Positions 23,567 to 30,478 of a DNA stretch of 64,000 nucleotides are shown one piece after another (positions within the stretch are counted from its first letter, which is position 1; each line of letters opens with the position of its first letter). The stretch comes from Streptomyces fodineus (lineage in GTDB: Bacteria; Actinomycetota; Actinomycetes; Streptomycetales; Streptomycetaceae): NCBI RefSeq assembly GCF_001735805.1, contig NZ_CP017248.1:4402001-4466000 (forward strand). The letters run 5' to 3'. The notes under the pieces are model-generated. The model was not told where the DNA came from. It did not search any database and saw only the letters and a program-made list of their open reading frames with translations. The position numbers were made by a program, and so were the translations under genes.

Positions 23567-24766
23567 ATGTTCGGATACCGCGTTCCCGCTCCCGACGAGG
23601 CGATGTTGATCTCGGGGGGCCGGCGGGGACTGGGGGGCGCGCCGTTCCGAGTGGTGACGGGGCACGGCAAGTTCGTGCTCCCGGTCTTTCGCAAGGTCCG
23701 CTTCCTCACCCTGTCGATGTGTGAGGCCGAGGTCACCGAGACCTGCGTGACCAAGCAGGGCATCTCCCTGCACGTCCGCGCGGTCATCGCCTTCAAGGTC
23801 GGCAACGACCACGAGAGCATCATCAACGCCGGTCAGCGCTTCCTCTCCGACCAGGAGCAGATGTCGGTGCTCACCGGCCGGATCTTCGCCGGCCACCTGC
23901 GGGCCATCATCGGCTCGATGACGGTGGAGGAGATCGTCACCGAGCGGCAGAAGCTCGCCGCCGAGGTGCTGGACACCTCGAAGACGGAGATGGCGAAGAT
24001 CGGCCTGATCGTCGACTCGCTGCAGATCCAGTCGATCGACGACGGCGACACCGGCTACATCGACGCCATGTCCGCCCCGCACAAGGCGGCCATCCAGCGG
24101 CAGGCCCAGATCGCCCAGGCCCAGGCCACCCAGGCGGCGGTCGAGGCGGAGCAGGCGGCGGCACGCAAGCAGGCCGAGTACGCCCGGCAGACCGCCGTCG
24201 TCAAGGCCGAGTACTCGGCCGAGGTGGACCGCGCCCAGGCGCAGGCCGCGCAGGCCGGTCCGCTGGCGCAGGCCCACGCCCAGCAGGAGGTGCTGGCCGC
24301 CCAGACGGAGCTGGCCGAGCGGCAGGCCAGGCTGCGTCAGCAGCAACTGGTGGCCGAGGTCGTGAAGCCCGCCGAGGCCGAGGCCGAGCGGGTCCGGATC
24401 CTCGCCGCCGCCGAGGCCCAGCGGATGAAGATCCAGGCGGAGGCGGCGGCCTCCTACGACCGGGTCGCGCTCGACCGGATGCTGATCGACCAGCTCCCGC
24501 AGATCGTGAAGGAGGCCGCCGGCGGCCTGTCCGGCGCCAACGTCAACGTCCTGAACGGCGCGGACGGCCTCGGCGAGATCGCCGCCGGCCTCGTCTCCCA
24601 GGGCCTCACGATCCTCGACTCCGTCCGGCAGAACCTGGGCGGCCAGGACAAGGACGGCCAGGGCAACCAGGGCAACAAGGGTGACGTCAACGGTCTGCTC
24701 CAGCTGCGCTCGGGCCAGTCGGGCAAGGAGCGGAGGCCGGACGACGGGCCGGTGGACGTCGACTAG
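23567..24766 (+). CDS. Flotillin / SPFH domain protein
   Basis: 399 residues from the ATG at 23567, with GAGGAG upstream. The N-terminal SPFH/band-7 domain covers about 1-190. A long Ala/Gln/Glu-rich coiled coil (about 180-310) with repeated A-Q-A and E-A-E segments follows, then a C-terminal G-L-x-x-I-A-x-G-L-V region typical of flotillins. There is no clear N-terminal membrane segment, so it would associate peripherally. Flotillins scaffold membrane microdomains. It is encoded with the small OB-fold protein and divergently from a membrane kinase. Confidence 0.88.
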   Translation: MFGYRVPAPDEAMLISGGRRGLGGAPFRVVTGHGKFVLPVFRKVRFLTLSMCEAEVTETCVTKQGISLHVRAVIAFKVGNDHESIINAGQRFLSDQEQMSVLTGRIFAGHLRAIIGSMTVEEIVTERQKLAAEVLDTSKTEMAKIGLIVDSLQIQSIDDGDTGYIDAMSAPHKAAIQRQAQIAQAQATQAAVEAEQAAARKQAEYARQTAVVKAEYSAEVDRAQAQAAQAGPLAQAHAQQEVLAAQTELAERQARLRQQQLVAEVVKPAEAEAERVRILAAAEAQRMKIQAEAAASYDRVALDRMLIDQLPQIVKEAAGGLSGANVNVLNGADGLGEIAAGLVSQGLTILDSVRQNLGGQDKDGQGNQGNKGDVNGLLQLRSGQSGKERRPDDGPVDVD

Positions 24767-24779
24767 GCGCTCCGCGGGT

Positions 24780-25484
24780 TCAGCGGAGGGCGCCTCGGAA
24801 GGCCCCTTCGGGGCGCTGGTTCCCTTCGGGGCGCTGGTGTACGACCGTGATGTGCCGGTCCCGCCCCGGACACTCCAGCTCGTCCAGCACGGCTACGGCC
24901 AAGTCCTCGGCGCTGATCCAGGACCGGCCGGCGGCATCCGTCAGCAAGGTGTCGGTGCCGCGCCGGTAGCGGCCGGTGCGGTCGCCGGGTTCCAGTACGG
25001 CGGGCGGGCTCAGGTAGACCCAGTCGGCGTCGGTGCGGGCCTGGCAGGCGCGCAGCTGGGCGACGCCCGCGAGCGCCACGGCGCGGTACTCGTCGGGCAC
25101 ATGGACGGGGTTCTCGGCGACCGGCAGCTCCCGGTCGCCGGGACTGCGCAGGGCACCCGCGCCGCCGACCACGAGGACGCGGATGCCGAGCCGTGCGGCG
25201 GCGTCCAGCACCGTGCGGGTGGCGCCGACCAGGAACTCCTGGTCGGCGGGGAAGGTCCGTACGGTCAGGACGACGGCGTCCGCGGCCGAGCCGGACAGGG
25301 TCTCCCGTACGGCGGCCGGGTCGGCGGCGTCGAGCGCGACCGGCGTCACCCCCGGGTTCTCACTCGCCGGCGGCTTCCGGGACAGGGCCAGCACCCGGTG
25401 CCCCCGCGCGCTCGCCTCGCCGACCACCCGGCCGCCGACCATCCCGGTGGCCCCGAGCACGGCGATCGTCATGCGCTGCGTCAT
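24780..25484 (-). CDS. NAD(P)-binding Rossmann protein (NmrA/SDR-like)
   Basis: A 234-residue atypical short-chain dehydrogenase-like protein. The nucleotide-binding motif V-L-G-A-T-G-M-V-G-G-R-V lies at residues 8-19, with V-V-G-G-A-G-A-L-R near 99-107. There is no YxxxK catalytic pair in the standard place, as in NmrA and NAD(P)H-binding families. The C-terminus contains a short tandem duplication, Q-R-P-E-G-N-Q-R-P-E-G, from an 18-base repeat at about 24801-24838. Its start lies inside the 3' end of the EamA gene on the same strand. Confidence 0.82.
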   Translation of the reverse strand: MTQRMTIAVLGATGMVGGRVVGEASARGHRVLALSRKPPASENPGVTPVALDAADPAAVRETLSGSAADAVVLTVRTFPADQEFLVGATRTVLDAAARLGIRVLVVGGAGALRSPGDRELPVAENPVHVPDEYRAVALAGVAQLRACQARTDADWVYLSPPAVLEPGDRTGRYRRGTDTLLTDAAGRSWISAEDLAVAVLDELECPGRDRHITVVHQRPEGNQRPEGAFRGALR

Positions 25485-26379
25485 CGAACGTCTCCTCCTT
25501 CGTCAAGGTCTTCTTCTTCCGTGCCGTGGGACCGAGTTGCGCGGCCACCAGCGCGGTCAGGGCCAGGGCGAAGCCCAGGGTCTGCGGCAGGCTCAGCGAC
25601 TCGCCCAGTGCGATGCCGATGACGGTCGCGACCAGCGGGGACAGCAGCACCAGGGGTGCGGACGCGGCGACCGGCAGCCTGCCGATCCCGCGGAACCACA
25701 GCGTGTACGCGATCAGCCCGGCCATGCTGCCGAGCCACAGATAGCCGCAGGCGGCGCCCGCGCCGATCCGCGGCGGCACGCCCTCGGCCGCCGCCGTCAG
25801 CGGCAGCAACAGCAGCCCGCCGGCGGTCAGTTGCCAGCCGGTCAGGGCCAGCGGGCCGACGCCCGCGGGACGGCCCCAGCGCTTGGTGAGGACGACCCCG
25901 GCGGCCATCGTGGCCGCATGACCGAGGCCGGCGAGCACGCCGACGGTGTCCAGCCGGGCCCGCGGTCCGAGGACGACCAGGCCGACCCCGAGCACGCCGA
26001 GCGCGCCCCACGTCAGCCGCCAGAGCGTGGGCCGGTCGTGCAGCACCAGCAAGCCCAGCCCGGCGGCCAGCAGCGGCTGGGCGGCGCCGAGGGTGGCGGC
26101 GACGCCGCCGGGCAGCCGCTGCGCGGCCACGAACAGCAGGGGCATGGCGCCGATGTTGAGGACGCCGAGGACCGCGGCCTTCCACCACCACTCCCCGCGC
26201 GGCAGCACCCGGGTGACCGCCAGTGCGAGCAACCCGGCGGGCAGGGCGCGCATCAGGCCCGCGAACATCGGGTGTCCGGGCGGGAGCAGCCGTGTGGTGA
26301 CCACGTAGGTGGTCCCCCAGGAGGCCGGAGCGAGCGCGGTCAGCAGGACGGTCGCAGCCCGTGCCTTGGAGCGATTCAT
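25360..26379 (-). CDS. EamA-family (DMT superfamily) transporter
   Basis: A 339-residue protein with ten hydrophobic segments in two EamA repeats, typical of drug/metabolite exporters. The EamA part ends near residue 292 (A-A-Q-L-G-P-T-A-R). The last 45 residues are low-complexity Arg/Gly/Ala sequence produced by reading 125 bp into the next gene out of frame, so the normal stop seems to have been lost. It is divergent from the LysR gene, with operator-like sequence between them. Confidence 0.85.
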   Translation of the reverse strand: MNRSKARAATVLLTALAPASWGTTYVVTTRLLPPGHPMFAGLMRALPAGLLALAVTRVLPRGEWWWKAAVLGVLNIGAMPLLFVAAQRLPGGVAATLGAAQPLLAAGLGLLVLHDRPTLWRLTWGALGVLGVGLVVLGPRARLDTVGVLAGLGHAATMAAGVVLTKRWGRPAGVGPLALTGWQLTAGGLLLLPLTAAAEGVPPRIGAGAACGYLWLGSMAGLIAYTLWFRGIGRLPVAASAPLVLLSPLVATVIGIALGESLSLPQTLGFALALTALVAAQLGPTARKKKTLTKEETFDDAAHDDRRARGHRDGRRPGGRRGERAGAPGAGPVPEAAGE

Positions 26380-26425
26380 GCGGGAAGTCTCGGCCGGGCG
26401 AAGTCATGATGCCAAAGCATGGTTG

Positions 26426-26440
26426 TCATCGCAGCGATGA
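26426..26440. promoter_or_regulatory. Palindrome between EamA and LysR genes
   Basis: TCATCG-CAG-CGATGA, a perfect inverted repeat in the divergent promoter region. LysR regulators usually bind an inverted repeat next to their own promoter. Its position would overlap longer versions of the LysR gene, which supports the GTG start at 26458. Binding is inferred. Confidence 0.5.
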
Positions 26441-26457
26441 ACGAGAACGATGGATCC

Positions 26458-27357
26458 GTGGACCTTCAGCAGCTGCGCTACGTCGTCGCCGTCGCCGACA
26501 CCCTGAACTTCACCCGTGCCGCGGAGCGCTGTCAGGTGGTGCAGTCCGCGCTGAGTCACCGGATCGCCGCGCTGGAGCGGGAGTTGGGGGTGCGGCTGTT
26601 CGCCCGGTCCAGCCGCCGGGTCGAACTGACCGGTGCCGGTGCGGCGTTCCTCGCCGGGGCGCGGGAGTGCCTCGCCGCGGCCGACCGTGCGGTGGCCGAC
26701 GCCGCCGCCGCGACCGGTGTCGTACGCGGGCGGCTCGCCGTCGGCGTGATCGTGACGACGGCCGCCGTCGACGTGCCCGAACTGCTGCAGCGCTACCGCG
26801 CCCGGCACCCGGAGGTCCGGGTGCTCCTGCGGTCCGGGCGCAGTGACGAGCTGGCGGCGGCGATCCGTGCAGGGGAGCTGGACATCGCCTTCCTCGGGCT
26901 GCCGGAGGGTGAGCGGCCGGCCGGTCTGGAGACGGTCGTACTCGATCACGACGAGCATGTGCTGGTGGTGCCGGCCGGGCACCGGCTGGCGGGCGCCTGT
27001 CGGGTCACGCTGGCGGAGATCGCCGGGGAGACGTTCGTGGACTTCGTGGCGGGTACGCCCGCCCGCGCCCAGTCCGACCGGGCGTTCGCCGCCGCGGGTC
27101 TGGCGCGGGAGGTCGCGTACGAGGCCGGTGTGGTGGAGCTGATCACCCGGCTGATCACGCGTGGGCTGGGCATCGCGCTGCTGCCGTCGGCGTTCATCCG
27201 GCCGCTCGCCGCCGGCGACCCCGGGCTGGCCCTGGTCCCGGTGGTGGACGGGCCGCGCCGTCTGGAGTATCTGGCGTGGAGCCGGTTCAACCCGAGCCCG
27301 GCCACCCGGGCGATGCTCGACGTCCTCGGGGTCAGACAGCCCTCGGCGCGGTCCTGA
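26458..27357 (+). CDS. LysR family transcriptional regulator
   Basis: 299 residues from the GTG at 26458, where the family normally begins (V-D-L-Q-Q-L-R-Y). ATG codons at 26419 and 26437 are alternatives. The N-terminal HTH (F-T-R-A-A-E-R-C-Q-V-V-Q-S-A-L-S-H-R-I) is followed by a linker helix and a two-lobed effector domain. LysR proteins usually regulate the divergent gene, here the EamA transporter and perhaps the overlapping NAD(P)-binding protein. The effector is unknown. Confidence 0.9.
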   Translation: MDLQQLRYVVAVADTLNFTRAAERCQVVQSALSHRIAALERELGVRLFARSSRRVELTGAGAAFLAGARECLAAADRAVADAAAATGVVRGRLAVGVIVTTAAVDVPELLQRYRARHPEVRVLLRSGRSDELAAAIRAGELDIAFLGLPEGERPAGLETVVLDHDEHVLVVPAGHRLAGACRVTLAEIAGETFVDFVAGTPARAQSDRAFAAAGLAREVAYEAGVVELITRLITRGLGIALLPSAFIRPLAAGDPGLALVPVVDGPRRLEYLAWSRFNPSPATRAMLDVLGVRQPSARS

Positions 27358-27499
27358 CGCCGGCGGTACCGGCCGGCAGGCGCAGGGCCGCGTCGGACGG
27401 GGAGCCGGGTGCGGCCGTAGCGGCGACTCGGTCCAGCCGGAGCGGCGAATCCGGGCAGCCTCCGGCACGACCCGGCCCGGCCGGCCTCCCAAGGGGCCC

Positions 27500-28282
27500 T
27501 CAGTCCAGCTGGAGTCGGTCCGCCAGGCCCGCCTCCTTGAATGCCGTCACGACGTCCTCGCGGGTCTCGGTGAAGTGGGCCCAGCTGTCGCAGTGGGCCG
27601 GGATCACCCGGCGGGCGGCGAGGAGGCGGGCGGCGGTGGCCGTGCCCTCGCCGTCGAGGACGAGGAGGGCGTCGTCGAGGACGGGCATCCGGGGCGCGCC
27701 GGCGAAGAGGACGGCGGTGTCGACGGGGGCGTACCGGTCGGCGATCTCCTGGACCAGTTCCAGGGAGGCGTTGTCGCCGCTGACGTACACGCTGGGCAGG
27801 TCGGCGGAGGTCAGCAGGAAGCCGGTGACCTCGCCGACGAGCGACTCGGAGCCCTTGGGGCCGTGCAGGGCCGGGGCCGCGGTGACGGTGACCGTGCCGC
27901 CGTCGGGGCGGGGCAGGTCGAGGGACTGCCAGGGGGTGAGGGGCTCGGTGGTGCCGCCGAGCCGGTCGGCCGCCGCGGGGGTGGTCAAGGTGCGCGGGGT
28001 CGCCGCGAGCAGGGCCCGGCCGGAGTGGTCGAGGTTGTCGGCGTGCTGGTCGTGCGAGAGCAGGACGACGTCCACCGGGCCGAGTTCGGCGGCGCTCGTG
28101 CGGGGCGGGGCGGTCTTGGTCAGGGTGCGGCCGCTGGGCGAGGGATAGTCGCCGGGGTCGTCGAAGGTGGGGTCGGTGAGGAAGCGGAGCCCGCCGTACT
28201 CGATGAGGACGGTGGGGCCGCCCAGGACGCGGACCGGTATGCGCTCTTCGGACTCGACGGCATGGGCGGGCGTTGCGGACAT
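27500..28282 (-). CDS. MBL-fold metallo-hydrolase (UlaG-like)
   Basis: A 260-residue metallo-beta-lactamase-fold protein. The motif is S-H-D-Q-H-A-D-N-L-D, with His/Asp positions of HxHxDH partly kept, and further His residues occur in A-L-H-G-P-K and P-A-H-C-D-S-W. The N-terminus (I-E-Y-G-G-L-R-F-L-T-D-P) resembles UlaG/YtnP-type hydrolases. Its promoter carries three CTCACGGAT boxes facing the divergent CGNR regulator, so it is probably repressed by that protein. The substrate is unknown. Confidence 0.87.
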   Translation of the reverse strand: MSATPAHAVESEERIPVRVLGGPTVLIEYGGLRFLTDPTFDDPGDYPSPSGRTLTKTAPPRTSAAELGPVDVVLLSHDQHADNLDHSGRALLAATPRTLTTPAAADRLGGTTEPLTPWQSLDLPRPDGGTVTVTAAPALHGPKGSESLVGEVTGFLLTSADLPSVYVSGDNASLELVQEIADRYAPVDTAVLFAGAPRMPVLDDALLVLDGEGTATAARLLAARRVIPAHCDSWAHFTETREDVVTAFKEAGLADRLQLD

Positions 28283-28292
28283 ACGGGCTCAC

Positions 28293-28345
28293 CTCACGGA
28301 TAGAAGGAGTTCATCCGTGAGAGACACTAGGCCTTTCTCACGGAT
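28293..28345. promoter_or_regulatory. CTCACGGAT boxes: probable operator of the CGNR regulator
   Basis: A perfect inverted repeat, CTCACGGAT-N11-ATCCGTGAG (28293-28321), and a third direct copy of CTCACGGAT at 28337-28345. They fill most of the 79-bp gap between the divergent MBL hydrolase and CGNR regulator genes and must overlap both promoters. Autoregulation with control of the hydrolase is inferred. Confidence 0.7.
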
Positions 28346-28361
28346 GCACGCAAGGCGTACC

Positions 28362-28982
28362 ATGAGACTCGTGACAGAGAGCGTGCGTGTGACCGGCCGA
28401 GGCGCCCCGTATCCCCCGGCTCCCGGCGCGGAGCAGTACCCCGCCCTGGACCTCGCCAACAGCGCTGTCGCCCTGCCCGGCGGACAGCACATCGACCTGC
28501 TCGGCACGCCCGCCGCGGCCCAGGACTGGCTCGTGCAGCACGGTCTCGCCCCCGCCGACGCCGACCTGCGCGAAACCTGCGCGAGGCGGCTGCGCTCCCT
28601 GCGCGAACAGATCCGCGCGCTGCTCGCCGCCCGGGTCGGGGCCCTGCCCGTCCCCGCCGACGCCCTGGCCGCGGTGAACGACGCGCTCACCCGCGCCCCC
28701 GCCGCCTCACTGCTGCACTGGTCCCCCGACCGCGGCCTGTACCGGGCGGCGGCCCACCCGACCACCCAGATCGTCGAGCACGCCCTGGCCGCCCTCGCCG
28801 CCGACGCGGCCGGCCTGCTCACCGGCCCCGACGCCGACCGCCTCACCGCATGCGGCTCCGCCCCCTGCAACCGGTACCTGCTCCGCCACGGCCGCCGCCA
28901 CTGGTGCTCCACCCGCTGCGGCGACCGCGCCCGAGCGGCCCGCGCCTACGCCCGCCGCACGGGACGGACAGAGGACGACTGA
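28362..28982 (+). CDS. CGNR zinc-finger / ABATE domain regulator
   Basis: 206 residues from the ATG at 28362. The N-terminal ABATE-like helical domain (about 20-150) includes L-D-L-A-N-S near its start. The C-terminal CGNR zinc finger reads A-C-G-S-A-P-C-N-R-Y, then H-W-C-S-T-R-C-G-D-R. The family is thought to bind DNA with the C-terminal finger while the N-terminal domain senses a ligand or stress. The multi-box palindrome in the adjoining promoter region fits a repressor of itself and the divergent MBL hydrolase. Confidence 0.88.
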   Translation: MRLVTESVRVTGRGAPYPPAPGAEQYPALDLANSAVALPGGQHIDLLGTPAAAQDWLVQHGLAPADADLRETCARRLRSLREQIRALLAARVGALPVPADALAAVNDALTRAPAASLLHWSPDRGLYRAAAHPTTQIVEHALAALAADAAGLLTGPDADRLTACGSAPCNRYLLRHGRRHWCSTRCGDRARAARAYARRTGRTEDD

Positions 28983-29104
28983 GCGCCCGGGGGCCCGTGT
29001 GGCAGTCATGGTGCCGCCCACCGCGCGCTCGTATGGCGAGAGCCTGGGCGATCACCGGGCCGTTCGCCGGGCCGGCGTCGAGGACCGGCCGGCCTGCGCG
29101 GACG

Positions 29105-29935
29105 CTAGCAGTACGGCGGCTGGCTGGTGAGCGAGGCCGCCACCCGCATCCACACCCCGAACTGCCGGTACAGGTCCGGGAGTCGGCCGGTGGCGCGGGT
29201 CGTGCGGCTGTCGTCGGCCGTCACGCCCGGAATGCCGAGGAGGGTGGCGGCGACGGAGGCGGACTGCCAGCGGACGGTCAGCGTGGCCTCGGCCCCGGAG
29301 GCCGAGGGGCGGGGCGGGGCCGGGTCCAGGGCCGCCGCGACGGCCTCCTCGATGGCCTTCCACGCCTCCTCCTGCGGCCGCAGCTCGGCCGCGAACCGGT
29401 CATGGGCGTACTTCACCGGCACCGTGGCGACAGACGCGTCCCATGCCGTCATCTCCGCGCACGCCACGTCGTCACCCGTGAGGGCCACGACGGGCACCCC
29501 CAGGGCCGCCGCCGTGGCATGGGCGAGGCCGATCTCCCCGACCGGCCGACCGTCCAGCCACATGTCCTCGATCTCATGCCCCATGAAGCTGTGGCTGAGC
29601 ACGCCCGGCGCACCGGCCCGGGAGTGATAGCCGACACACAGTGCGGCGTCGTACTCCCCGGTCAGACCCTCCAGCATGCCCATCTGCTTGGGCTTGCCAC
29701 GCACCAGGCGGGCCGCGGGATGCAGCGCCTCGGGCAGCAGATTGCGCATCGGTCCGTGCGCGTCGTTGACGAGGATGTCGGCGGCGCCGGCCGCCAGCGC
29801 GCCCCGTACGGCGGCATTGACATCCTCGGCCATCATGGAGCGGCCGCGCTCGTAGTCCCGGCCGCCCGGCTGGACGTCCTCGGCGTCGACGAGCCCGGTG
29901 ACGCCTTCCATGTCCACGCTGATGTAGATACGCAC
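29105..29935 (-). CDS. M55 family D-aminopeptidase (DppA-like)
   Basis: 276 residues from the GTG at 29935. The N-terminal metal site I-S-V-D-M-E-G-V-T-G and later N-D-A-H-G-P-M-R-N and S-H-S-F-M-G-H-E match the DppA zinc D-aminopeptidase family. These enzymes release D-amino acids from short peptides, for example from peptidoglycan turnover. The conserved palindrome CCTAC-N5-GTAGG lies about 20 bp upstream of the start. A near-identical palindrome precedes the lysyl-PG synthase gene, so they may share a regulator. Confidence 0.87.
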   Translation of the reverse strand: MRIYISVDMEGVTGLVDAEDVQPGGRDYERGRSMMAEDVNAAVRGALAAGAADILVNDAHGPMRNLLPEALHPAARLVRGKPKQMGMLEGLTGEYDAALCVGYHSRAGAPGVLSHSFMGHEIEDMWLDGRPVGEIGLAHATAAALGVPVVALTGDDVACAEMTAWDASVATVPVKYAHDRFAAELRPQEEAWKAIEEAVAAALDPAPPRPSASGAEATLTVRWQSASVAATLLGIPGVTADDSRTTRATGRLPDLYRQFGVWMRVAASLTSQPPYC

Positions 29936-29955
29936 GGCGTAGACCCTAGCCGACC

Positions 29956-29970
29956 CTACGTATTGTAGGT
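29956..29970. promoter_or_regulatory. CCTAC-N5-GTAGG palindrome upstream of the M55 gene
   Basis: CCTAC-GTATT-GTAGG, a perfect 5-bp inverted repeat with 5-bp spacer. The same arms and spacer length occur at 30390-30406 upstream of the lysyl-PG synthase gene. It resembles the TACA/TGTA-type palindromes of BlaI/MecI regulators, but the regulator is not encoded here. Confidence 0.5.
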
Positions 29971-30023
29971 TCCCAACCGCCAGCGGCCGCTGGGCCGTAC
30001 ATCGTCTGTTCACCGGGGGACCC

Positions 30024-30293
30024 ATGCAGCACACGGAAACGGAGCCCGGCGGGGAGGCCTGTGCGCGCAGTCTGGCGCCGACGCTGGCCCTGCTGGTCGT
30101 CAGCCTCCTCATCGCCGCCGTCGGCGTGTACGAGCTGTGCGGCTTCGGTCTGCACAGCCTCGACCGGCGCCCGCACCTGTTCAGCGACGGTCTCGCGACC
30201 GGCGGGGTGATCGTCGCGGCGGTCGCGGCCGGCGCGGCGGTGGGCAACCTGGCCTGGCACCTGGTCGCGGCGCGGCGGGAAAAGGGCGGGTAA
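30024..30293 (+). CDS. Small two-segment membrane protein
   Basis: 89 residues with hydrophobic segments at about 17-38 and 60-83, and a short polar loop between them. No family is recognised. The ATG follows GGGGGA. Codon use is strongly G/C-ending at third positions, which supports a real gene. It lies between the divergent M55 aminopeptidase and the lysyl-PG synthase gene, both tied to the cell envelope. Confidence 0.6.
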   Translation: MQHTETEPGGEACARSLAPTLALLVVSLLIAAVGVYELCGFGLHSLDRRPHLFSDGLATGGVIVAAVAAGAAVGNLAWHLVAARREKGG

Positions 30294-30340
30294 GGGCGGG
30301 CAAGGCCAGGTAAGAGGCGCGGCACAGGAGGCATCGCTCA

Positions 30341-30362
30341 GGAGCGTATGCCGGTACGCTCC
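30341..30362. terminator. Possible terminator hairpin
   Basis: GGAGCGTA, six bases, TACGCTCC, 47 bp after the small membrane protein gene. There is no T-run. It could also be an operator of the downstream gene. Confidence 0.35.
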
Positions 30363-30388
30363 ATTTCCGACGGCTGCCCAGCCGCACT

Positions 30389-30407
30389 ACCCTACAAGCT
30401 GTAGGGT
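30389..30407. promoter_or_regulatory. ACCCTAC-N5-GTAGGGT palindrome upstream of the lysyl-PG synthase gene
   Basis: A perfect 7-bp inverted repeat with spacer AAGCT, 72 bp before the start codon. Its inner arms match the palindrome at 29956-29970, so the two promoters may share a repressor. Confidence 0.55.
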
Positions 30408-30464
30408 CAGGATGTCTCGTCCGGGATCACTCCGTTCGGGGCTGCCCCGTCCCCCCTCTCCCAA

Positions 30465-30478
30465 GGTGACCAGTCACC
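30465..30478 (+). promoter_or_regulatory. Palindrome covering the ribosome-binding site
   Basis: GGTGAC-CA-GTCACC directly abuts the ATG at 30479. The AAGGTG that would serve as Shine-Dalgarno lies inside the left arm, so a small mRNA hairpin could hide it, or a protein could bind the DNA. Function is inferred from position. Confidence 0.4.

Noticed and set aside
24795..24840. Tandem repeat as a CRISPR-like array
   Set aside because: There are only two adjacent copies without spacers, inside a coding sequence.
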